Shown here one piece after another: positions 11,201-23,200 of a stretch of DNA of 64,000 bases. Each line of letters starts with the position of its first letter. The stretch's first letter is position 1. The notes under the pieces were generated by a model that had not been told where the DNA came from, made no database searches, and worked only from the letters and a program-made list of their open reading frames with translations. The position numbers were made by a program, and so were the translations under genes. This DNA is from Branchiostoma floridae. Lineage: Eukaryota; Chordata; Leptocardii; Amphioxiformes; Branchiostomatidae. The DNA is taken from positions 7,832,532-7,896,531 of the forward strand of contig NC_049983.1 of NCBI RefSeq assembly GCF_000003815.2. The letters run 5' to 3'.

Positions 11201-14200
11201 AATTTGAATACTGAATTTGGATGTTGGAATTGCAGTTGTTAAAGTTTTTTGTAAAAGGATACCAATTTTTCTCCACTTATGGCGCATTTTCCAATGAAAC
11301 GTGTGTTTTCCAGGGTGGGTATGACATATCAAATAGAATACAACATGGTGTATTCTGCATCACCCTTGTTCCCAACTGTCGGATGATCCTTATACCCCCC
11401 TCACATGTAGCGAAAATCGATCGGACGACGAGTCTGCGAGCTCTAAATTATGAGGAGGCATGACCCTAATTGCCGACGAAGAAATGACAGAGTTCCCCCC
11501 TTCTCGTCAGGGTCATGCCTCCTCGTAATTTAGAGCTCGCAGACTCGTGGTCTGATCAATTTTCGCTACATGTGAGGGTGATATTACTGGCAGTCGGGAT
11601 GATAACTCGGGTGATATGGAAATACCATATTGTATTATGTATGATTAAGGAGTATTTGCTTGTTGCAGTTCGTTGCTTTTCAATGATCCTTGTGGATTTC
11701 TGTGATTTTTGGTGAAGGAACTAAGCTATTATTGATGTAATCATTTCCAGTCTATAGATCCTACCTTGCTGAGGTGCAGCCGGCAAACCGAGTGTTTTAC
11801 CTCAACATAGAGAGGGACAACTACCTCATGGTTCAGGTAAGGACAAATACATGTACAATAAGTTTTCTTAAACCTGACAGGTTCAGGATTGGATAGAACT
11901 GGACATTATTATCAACGTATGGCAAGGGGAGGAGAGATGTTAATATTTTAACTTTCATCCTGCTAAGGTAGCCATTTGGCAACAAATTTGTATTGGTTTT
12001 GGGGTTTAGTACATGTAGCAGGGTATTATCAGCAGCTACAGCACCGGTAGTCAGTAGTTTATTTACCCTTGTGACAGTGTACATGTAGATGTAGATTTTT
12101 TGTACAGTGTACAATGTTGTATTTATTCCTATTCAAATTTTGTGTCCAACTCTTGTTTCAGTTTCTGCATGGAAAGGGACATGGAGATGCAACAAGCAAG
12201 GAATCTCATATGCTCTTCCTCATCCATAAAGAATGTAAGTTATGACAGTTTATGATATAGTAATCATGAAAACGTGTCTAGTAAAATGAAGTGTAACATT
12301 GTAACGCTTTGAAAATTCGTCTTTTTCTACAATAAACAGTTCATGATCAGTTCTAGATTTTTGAAAAGGTACATGTATATGTGTATAGATCAACAGTTAG
12401 TCTAAACCGTTTCTTTTTTGTTTACCATTTGTTGTAAACTTTTTAACTTAAATTCCCCATTCCACAGTGATAGGACTGTACCATATGAAATTGTCCAGAG
12501 TCGGATACAGTGGTGTGGTAAGTAAAGTCTTAATTACTTGCTCATGCTTGTCAGAATTACATGACATTGTAACATCACAATCTCTGCCAATGCTGCTCTG
12601 AAGTAAAGAGCCACCTGGTATTTTTATTTGAAACTGCAGGAGATGTGTGGGCAGCCTAGAACTGAAGTTCTGGCAAAAAGGTTCCAGTGGGCACAGTGGG
12701 ACCACCAGAGGCAGAGACTGTACTATCTCAGCCAGAAGAAAAAAGTAAGCAAGAAGAAAGAGAAGGGGAAAATATCCAGCACAAGTTATAGACTGCATGC
12801 CTCAATGATTATATATCAGGATATCTTCGTAGGAAACAGTCACTGTGGTTTAATAGTTGCAACTTATAAATTACATATACATATACATATACATGTACAT
12901 GCAAGTACACCCTTTTGTGTACAAAAAAAAGAGAGAAAGATTGGTGTATTTTACTCTTATTACATCATATTCAATTCAATAGGAAAGCATCAAGACATAA
13001 TTGGACTAGTAATGAAATTACCAAGATTAAAAATGAAATAATATAATTGTGCATGTGCAAGTTATCCAGTTCAAGAGGACAAATCTTTCACTTGTATATA
13101 TTGAATATTTCTCATGCTCATACATTGTGTTTTTCCAACAGAATAGTAACTCCAAGCTAACTTTTACCTGTATGCAGTTCTATGAAAAGTATCCTCCAGA
13201 AATCATGGTAGGCAATGCCTTCATGTGCAATCATGATGCAAAGTTTTTACAGCTTCTTCATAGTGTTTTTACATGGCAGAAGTTATGTTAAAGAATGTGT
13301 ATTTTGGCAGTTCTTTGAACCATTTGGAATGGTAGTCCAGGTGATGTTAGCTGTTAAGAACGCATAACAGGAGGTTCATGCAAAGTTTTGGCACCTTCTT
13401 CATTGTGTCTAACATTACAAAAACAATGACTGGAGACTGTGGTTTTTGGCAATAGTTAGAGACTCTGGGAATAGGAGAGTATAAGGCACCAGCCGAAATG
13501 AAACAGATTGCAGGATGTGTTTATGAAGGTTACACATCCAGGAAGCAATTTTAATGATATTCTAATTCAATCTGAACCAATTGACAAATGTTTAAGTATC
13601 ACCATTGCCTGTCAGATCACAGATTCTGAAGTGTTAGTGAACTTCCCCAAATTGATCCCAGTCTCCCCCCCCCCACCCCCTCTAATTTCCGCTACCCCCC
13701 ATATTTGTGTTTGTGCTATCTGTGAGTAGACAGGAAGTGGACTTCTCTTCGAAACTTGTGGAGATTCACTGATGAAATTTTTTTTTATGTGACTATGATG
13801 ATTCAGATTCATATATGGTGATTTGCAGTGACTGAACAGTGCATGATGAAAAGGAATATTTTGACAAAGTTGTGTGTTCTCTTTTTTCTCTGACTTACAA
13901 TGTGGCATATATGTATACCATTTTACTGTCCTCATAACAGATGGAGGTCCAGCTCCCAATATATCTTCCTCCAGAGGTGTCAAAAGCACCGTAAGTTTCT
14001 CTCTCTCAATAAACTAACATCTCCAAACGTACACACACTGTGTTTTAAATTAAAGGCCCAGGAAATAACTGTCAAGTCTGTTGTATGGACTTGTGTTATT
14101 GTACAAGTTTCATCTATATATTTATTTTTATACAGATTTCATGAGATATGCAGGCAGCCATGGGTTCTTCTGTAGTAAAGGCTAGGTTGAACTCTGGTGG

Positions 14201-17200
14201 CAAAACAAAATTTCAGATTTTAATTTAAATTTAAAGTAACTCCTGTAACAGCACAATCATGTATGAAACTTTGAAAAATATATTTTATCTCATACAGGAG
14301 CATCTATGAACACCTTCCTCTTAGTAATAAAGTAACAGGTGAGACTTAGAATATCTTGAGGTATATTCGTTTGAAAATTGAGTTTCATTTCTGAATTGTC
14401 TTATTAAAAGTTTGCAAAAAGGTTTCTGTGGCTATGTAAGTGATGATAATGATAATGATGACAGTTACTGACCTTATTTTTTTGCTCCAGATCAAAAGCT
14501 CCTTTGTGATGTTCTGACCCTCCCTGGAGGTAAGACTCAGAATTTAGTACTCTGTGCACTAATCTTGAAATAACATCTTTTTTGACAATTTCTTTGTTGT
14601 TTTTACGCTTCTTAGTTTTATGGTGAGGCTGAAAAAACAGCTATGAAACTAATGCAGCACAAGCTTTACAGTGGATGACAACTGTAGTTCTGCAAAAATA
14701 TATCCAAGCTCTACATGCACTTAAATCAGATCTTGTTCATTGACACCTGCAAAGTACCTTGATATGGCTGTTAGGTTGTAAATTTGTGAGCTAATTAATT
14801 TGTTTTGCTGATTGATACATGTGTCCTATGTGCCACTGCCAAGTGCACTACAACAAACAAAATGTGATTGTTTCCTTCTGTTTTCCTATTGCAGGTTCCT
14901 TGTGTATCTGCTACCAGCATCCTATTATGAGTCCTGAAGACCATCATGCACAGGTGAGACTTTTGAAAAGTCACAGGTGTGTGCATACATGTAGTCCAGT
15001 GGTTAGTGACCCTACCAAAAAGTCTTGAGTTTGAAACCTACTCACAGTCCATATACCCTTTTTCCACTAGGACGGCGCTCTCACCGCGCTCTCTCTGCGA
15101 CCTTAGATTTGATAAGAATTTTATAGAAAAGAAACAATTTTTTTCACACTTGGTGTGTTTTGTTGTCTTCTCAGTCACATTTTTACAATTTGTATGATAT
15201 ACCCAGTGTGAAAGTGAAGGTTACACATATCATATTTAGGTTGCAGTGAGAGCGCAGCGCAATCGCCGTCTAGTGGAAAGGGGGCCTTAGGATGGGATCT
15301 TAAGCTGTGGTCCATTGTTCTTCTGTGGGATAATCTCTCTGGTACTATGAACCTGTAAATGCACTATGTCTTACACTATACATACATGTAGCACCTGTCT
15401 TCTATGCCGCAAGAATAGTGGTAGGTTTTAGCTCTTCTGTTCATTGAGTTCTGTTGAGCTAAGCTGGTTCAAGATCTAACGTACTTTCAATTTCACGCAC
15501 TGGGAGCTGATGAGGCAACTTGATAACATTATAATGTATCTTTCATCTTAGAAGAGCTTCAAGGGATAAAGTATGTTTTCTCTCAGACTGTTCAATTTTT
15601 TCTATTTCCCAATAGTCTGGGTGTTTTTTTAATCATGATCAAAATACAACGTAAGAGCAGACCAGCAATCTTTTGAATTCATGCATATTGCATATATTAA
15701 AACTTTCTTTTTAGACTTGTATCATCAAAAGCTTTGCCATATTTTAACTTTGTTTGACAACTTGTGTTATGAATATATGTTTAGGTTATAGAGATCATTG
15801 CAAAAGTTGTCCTGTTTTTTATTACAGGAAGAGGACATAGGGGAGTATGATGTTGTAGACATAGAGTACTCAGTCTTCATGCTACATCGAGGTGAGCAAC
15901 AGTTTGCATATAGTTTGTATATCAAAACACTTTCAAATTCAAGTCACATCAATTGTTTCCTTTAGGCCGGGTTTGCTTGAACTTAGTCTACTGATTGGGA
16001 TTGTAGTGTAACTGAAATGAAATCGTCTGTAGCATTTTCTACCAATAGTGTAAAAAATTGATCTTTTCTGAAAAAGTCAATGCAAGTTTCAAATCAATTG
16101 TCCGTCTGGAAGTCCCTCAAACAGCGACATAAAAATGTGTACTTTGAGCTCTTTGCTGGAACTAATTAGGAACACGCCGTGACGTCATTTTAGTTAGTCC
16201 CTACTAGCTGGTATGGTTGACTAGGGGAATAATGTACATTTGATAGACCCGTATCTTATAAAGGAAACATAATTCATTGACGAAACTCGGCACGACTAAA
16301 GAACACATACTTCACTTCACTTGAAGGGAATTTCGTTCGTATTCACGCCACTAAAATATATCTTAGAGGCACTTGAAGTTGATGCACGTACCAAGCGTGC
16401 GTAACGCAAGCGAAGCGGGGAGAAAGTTCATTATTGTAGCGTGTGGAATAAGCGGGGATAAACAGCCATCGCTTCTTCTATACACAAATGATAGCATGGG
16501 CTTACATTATCCTCAGTAAGGAGGCCATGCTGTACATTAATTTGAAGATTTTTCTAGCGGAAGCGCAGAAGTTTGTGCCTCTTTGCGGTCTCCGCTTGTG
16601 CCTGCTAGCGAAACCGGGACTAAAGCTTCGGTCGCGTACAAATATACAACAGCTGAGCAACTAACTACGTACAGTTCGCCAGGATTTAAAATGAGAAGCA
16701 ACCTCATTGCCACAAGAAATGCGACTCAAAATACATTCCCACTCAAAGTATGTGTTTGTTTACAAACCTGTAAGCTTTTATCGGATAGATAGTACGTCGT
16801 AGACTGACTATTTCTAGTCGTGAGCACGGCCGATAGCTAAACGCCTGCAGATTGTGACGAGTCCGTGAAACATTTTGAGAGTGACTGTTCTTTCTGTTTC
16901 ATATTTGTCTGCACAACAGACAAATTTCGTAAGCTCCCAGTGATTCGAGGAAAACACACAGACTGGTGTTTCCGTGATAGAAAATTCGAAAAGTGTGGTT
17001 AGATAATAGCGCATGGCACGGGGCCGCCATTTTTTTGTGAGGAATTTTTCTTTGTTGTTGACGACGAAAAATCCAAGATTCACTCGTAACTAGGTTTTAC
17101 GGAGACCATATCAGTACTACATATCAATGCTACAATATTCATGACAAAATCTAGCGACAAAAGTGCCAAGTTTGTAGCTACACGAGCAAAAAAAACGAGT

Positions 17201-20200
17201 TATCGATGACAAAGTAACGAGTACGTACATGCTTGTGGTCCCGCAACCCAGATATATTTTCCTTTGTTTACATGCTCAGGTTACGCTAGAAGTTTTTATA
17301 CAAAACCAAACTATTTTAACTCACCTATCAACAACATGTCCACCGCTAAGACACTACACAACAGACAGATTTCGTAAGCTCCTAGTGATTCGAGGAAAAA
17401 CATACAGACTGGTGTTTCCGTGAAAGAAAATTCGAAAAGTCTCAGGATTTTAGCGCACGGCCGCCATCTTTTTTGGGGCCATTTTTCTTAGAGTTGTTGT
17501 TGTTGACGACGAAAAATCCCAGATTCGCTCGTAACTTGGTTTTACTGAGACCAAGAACTACAATATTCATGACAAAATCTAGTGACAATTTTTCCAACGT
17601 ATTTTGAATACGGTCAGCAAATTTTCGTGCTTGAAAATCTTGGGACAGCGTCGTTTGTTGTTACGAGTTCGGTATAAGCGGTTCACTTTGTTATGAAATC
17701 TATCCGGACGCCGACAAAGAATCCAATGTAAAATCCAAGAATCATTTGTGCTGTTTTGTGTCGGAGTCTAAGCGTACAAGTACTTCACAATAATGGCACC
17801 GCAGTTATGACCAGAATAAGCGAAATACAAGGTAAATTTACAGGGCAAATTACTACTAGTATGTGACAGATAAACGTCCTGCAGCTGTGATAAACTGTGG
17901 CGAATTCACCCTTCTCCGCGCGCGTTCCGTGACTGGAGTCGGCAGACCAGCGGTGTCAATAGTTGGAACTTTTCCTGCGATAATCCTTCTGGTCATCCCA
18001 CAGCTCTCCCCAATATAATCTCAAGGTTCATGTTGAAGTACGAGGGCTCGAAGTGTGCGGAGCTCGAAGTGTGCAGAGCCATAGATGTCGCGGAAGGAAC
18101 CATGCCGATGCCTCTGAACAAACTTGATACATAATTTTGTACACTGTTTTCTAGCTCGCCGAGACTCTCAATTTGTCAGCCACAGTTCTGTCATTTTTAA
18201 CTTTGGGGAATCTGTGCATAGATATCCCCTCGGTAGACTGACTATTCTTACAGCTAACGCCATGTGGGCCTCCTGCGACACAATAACTTCTACTGGACTT
18301 TGTACTAACACGACCTGTAGTACAAGACGCCATTACAGCGGACGGGGGTAGAGCTACTAGAAGAACGCGACTCTCTAAAATGACGTCATGCATATCATTT
18401 GAATTCGCCCTCGGATGCCCCAAGTCGCACTTTTTGAAGACGTTTTAACATAACTTCCTGACCGAATTATCACATGAAAAATATTTCAATCTAATAGCGA
18501 GGAAATGATCCTCTAGATCGTTAAAAAATAAATTGTATTCAATTGTATTTCTGCAAGTCTTTAAATATTTTGGAAAGTTGTAAGTCTTGTTTACTCCCTT
18601 AAGTCTTGTTTACAACAGATTTAACATAAAGAGTTAAGACTACTTTTAAGTCTTTTAAAGACTTTATGTTTAGTCTTCAAATTGTCAAGTCTTAGTGCAT
18701 TATACTACATGTACTTTTAAATTAAGACTTAAGTTATGATGAAATTTGAGACTTTCTGAAACCCGTATCTTCACCTACTGCTGTACAGGTACTGTTCTCC
18801 ACTGCTGTATGCCAGGGTTTGCCAGGCTGGAGGCTGTCAACATCAGGCTCCATTTCTTTCCAATCAGTGAGTAATATTTGCAATTATCCTATTAGATAAA
18901 ACTAGAGTTCGGCGACCTCATACCTCCATGAAAATTGAGAGCTTTTTTAAATTTCATGCAACCGACTAACACATTAACATAATTTATGCGTGGTGTTGTT
19001 CATCATTGACTAACGTACACATGTCACAAGTATGAAATTCCAATCATTAGACATACATTGTAAAGCGGCTTTGCAATCTTTACATAAATTATGCAAATAA
19101 GTTTCTCATTACCATATTTGGTATCTGCTTATATTCCATCTATCATAATTAATAAGTGTTACATTTATTGAAGTCCAGTTATTGCCAATAATGGTATTAT
19201 ACAATTTCCTCATCAATTATGCAAATAAGGTCCTCATTTGCATAACATGTACAGTATGTCATTATGTCTGTATGTCTGTATGTCATTATGAACACCTTTG
19301 TCTAAGCTACCTGCACCCCTAAAATTATGCCAATCTGCCAATCCTTTCTGCAGTTATCCTCTTTGGAATGTCTTGACAAAAATGCCCCTGCAGTTCCAAA
19401 ATTACATGTTGGGCTGAAATCTGCCTCACTTTGTCATGACACTGCAAGCTATCTACCACCCAAATGTCAAGACTATATCATGTCCGGGACAAGAGATACA
19501 TTGAAAAAACTGCTATGATAGAATATTCTCATTAATTATGTAAATGTACTCCTATTTTGCATAATTAGTATCTTATCTTGTACAAAATTGTCTAAGGTGC
19601 CTACATACAAATGTACCAAAAATCATGAAAATCCATTGTTCCCTTCTTGAGTTATCATCTTCAGAAGTTTTTGACAAAAATGCCCCTGCTATCCCAAACC
19701 TAGTCGGTAGGGGGCCAAAACTTATGTCACTTATTTCTGAGCACAAGAGCTATCTAACACTCAAAAATCGTGACCATAGCGTGTTCAGAACAGGAGATAG
19801 CAAAACCGGAAGTTGCGCTGCAGTACCAAGGGAAGCCGCTAGGGGGCCCAAAATCTAATCACTTCCAGCTTTCATCGCACCCCACCAACACACTAAGTAT
19901 GAAACTAATCCATCCAGCCGTTCTTGAGTTATCTTGTTGACAGACAGACAGACACACACACACACAAACGCTGGGTAAAATATAACCTCCATGACATTTC
20001 ATGGAGGTAATAACACTATTCATAGTGTATCTCCAGTCATCAAGTTTTAATATTAACAATTCCCCTCTTTCCAGTAGATTTCCAGAAAGTTAGAGAAAAA
20101 AGGCAAACAATGGGCACAACAATAGGTCTACTATGATCATTTAATTAACATTGTGGTGTATAGATTACTTGACCATAATTGTTTGTGTATGGTTATATAA

Positions 20201-23200
20201 GTATACTGTATAATATTATTCTTTCAATAGCTATGTATATGTATATGGAAAAAAGTAGTCTTTTTCTTAATTTGGATCAATTGGAGCAGATAATCATGAT
20301 AAAACTCTGATACATAAAAAACGTTTTAAAAAACTTCTGTGTACAAAATGTACCTGTACTATGCACCTGTTTAGTACTGTAACATCATTAATGAAATGGC
20401 CTTGTACAGAACATTACAAAGGGATAAGCATATTTTATGATAAAGATGTAAAATGATAAATAGCGAAATAGCGAGTTTTGTGGAAAAAAAAAAGCTAACA
20501 GAAATACATAGTATGAAGTTGGTAGAGTACATGTTCATGTACACACGACACTGTAAATATTTGTAGGAAGAATTCCTTTCTCATACAACATGTATAATTC
20601 TAATTACTAGTGGTATTCCTTTGATGTTTATGTGTGGTCTATGTACAATTTAGCTTTTGCAAGCACCTTTAAAGTTGATATTTAGAGACTAGACTTAGAC
20701 TTAGACTAGACTCTAGAGAAACGACAAGACTATGTCTTGCATGCTAAGACGTTACTGCCACTCTTAACATCCCCTCATTACAGACAAAGGTAATTGTTGT
20801 GCCAGACACACTTAACACTTTCAGACTGGACTCATGAACTTAGCTTAACCTTCAACCTGTTAATCACAAGTGTTCCACCGACCACTCAGGAGGTTCTGAG
20901 TGCTTTTTGTTGGCTAATGTGACTTGATTTAAGTTATAATGTGCCAGTCCTGCATCTAAATCTTAGGATTAGAGTCTTTAGTGCCCTGTTCTTCTAACCA
21001 AGGAGGTTAACCTCCCTTTTCTACCCAAATCACCTGTCCAGTGATGCTGTGGTCCTATTTGGACAAATGGGGGCCTCTCTCGGTCGTTATTAGGCTGTTT
21101 TTTTTTGCACTTTTAGGCATAAACCTACATGTGTGTGGCCCTGTGAAACACCCTACGGCTACTGGGCTATTTTGGGGCACAGTCAGGCCCCTGGATTTTT
21201 TTAATTCACAGTTAAAATCAACCTGGGACCTGGTGACAAATAGACACTGTGGCCTACAAATTTGTGGCCTTGGCTCCTGCAAGCACTGGTGCAAATGGGA
21301 CCATAGCATTAATAGTACAACTACTATGCATAATATATTTCTGTCATTATAATCTTGATAAAGGTACAACTTTACCCAAGATCAGGAAAGAGCAGACATC
21401 CAGTGAATGTTGCCAGCCTCTCCTGCTCCTCTATGGCTCCCCTATGGACCTTGATCCATGCAAGGTCATTCTCATCCATGTGGATGATGGCTGAGTTAGT
21501 TGCCATGGAGATCCCTGGGTTTGGGCCTGTTGCTATGGCAATGACCTGTTTCTTGAGGTTTCTCATCAGATGGACCTCCAAGAGGTCTTCCTTCTGGTGT
21601 TTCGGAACGCTGAACGTGAACGAGTAGGTTCCGTTCATCGGTGCGATGAACACGCTATTTCTCGTGTGGTAGTGTCCGCCGCTGTTTACAAGCACGTGGC
21701 TGAAACTGGTAGTCGCCTGGCTGCGTCTTCCATGCCTGTACTTGACATCCTTGTACGTGTTGGTCGCAGAGAACACGATTTTGAGCGGTCCCGGGGCGGG
21801 CGGGTGTACGTAGCGGATCATGGGGTGGTACGGGGCTGGGTCGCCTGGTTTCCCACGCGGACCCGTGTACCCCTGTTCCCCCTTCTGTCCCTTGTCACCA
21901 GAATCTCCCTTCCTCCCTGCCCCTACTGGACCTTGCAGGCCCCTGTCTCCTTTTGGTCCGAGAGGACCCATGTCCCCTTTCTCCCCCTTAGGCCCATACA
22001 AACCCTTTCCTGGCAGCCCTTGTATCCCTGTCTCCCCTGGGGGGCCCTGGGGGCCTGCTTTGCCTGGTCGCCCGGGAGCACCTTTCTCTCCTTTCCCTAC
22101 ATCAGGTAGATTGTTAGGACTGTTGGGATAGTCGGACAGATACAGGTTGCTGTTCTCCCCTCCCATGCCGCACACAATCCGACAAGAACCCGTCATAAGC
22201 TCCGAGCTGACGAATGACGTATCTAGACTGCACGTGACAACCAAGAAAACATAGATCACAATTCTCCTCATGGTTGATATACACGTTATCTCGCCTTCAT
22301 ACATACAGTAGTCCTTGTAAGTTTGTACTACTGCCTGGCTCTTCCTTGCTGCTATTGTCCCACAGGTAGCTTTAGTCTGCGATTCATAACTTCGAACATG
22401 TATGCAGTGCACGTGGCTTTGCCCTCTTCACTTGTCACAGTTCCAAGATCAGAAGGAAGTAGTTTCCTGCTGGCATTTGCATCCACCCACAAAAAAGTAA
22501 GTTTTCTAATCCAGGCTTTGCCGGCACGCTAGGAAGGATGTAACTCCCGCTGTGTTTTGATTCCTGCTCTGTGTAGTAGAGAGTCTCCTTATCTGTCGTC
22601 TTAAAGCCGCAAAAGTTTCTTAAGCCAGGTGTCTTCAGTGGCTTAAGGAGGCTGATGGTCTTTCTGCCTTGTCTTTCTTCTCAAAGATGTTGCCAAAGCT
22701 GCTTCAGTGTGTGAAGGAGGATCTCAATCCCCAGTGCTGTCAGTGTCTTCTTGAAGAAACTCTGTATGTTGATGAACTGCCTGGAAAAACAGAACCTGAT
22801 CAGAGATGTCATGGGAGATGAATACAAATGTACCTTGGTTGTGCACAACAGAAATGCAGGAATGACAGCACTCAGACATATCTTTGGGAAGAGAAACATT
22901 TGACATTTCTTATGCTTCGTAGAGCCTAGAGACCTCTCACTGTACTACTAGGTATTGACCTATTTTGTGCCAGTGAAGTACCTCAGGTATACTGTCCTTC
23001 TGTCTTGGTAATTGGTGAGGAACGTACATGTGTTCCATACACAAACCAAACAAGGCATACCTACCTCTGATATGCTGCAAAGCAAACAAACGAATGCCAG
23101 TTCACATCTAGCCCTGAAATTGCCAAACCTTGTTTAGCCAACTTTTAGTACGAAAGAAAGCAATCGCTTTGGCACCCTACCAAACATGAAGGAGATCACT

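Noticed and set aside
12628-13041. 137-residue + strand ORF taken as an independent gene
   Set aside because: Its first part is GSAP exon 9; after the donor at 12745 it is intronic read-through.
19938-19968. CRISPR-like or other short regular repeat array
   Set aside because: It is a CAGA/CACA microsatellite inside an interspersed repeat; the genome is clearly eukaryotic.
21570-22131. Overlapping + strand ORFs of 179 and 103 residues rich in Pro
   Set aside because: They are antisense shadows of the collagen Gly-X-Y region of the C1q-like gene.
22681-22906. Possible C-terminal exon on the - strand (ends [12 protein letters not shown]) after an acceptor-like CCAG
   Set aside because: It looks amphipathic and has an AG border, but no partner exon or family is recognisable; it may be a UTR exon of the C1q-like gene or chance.
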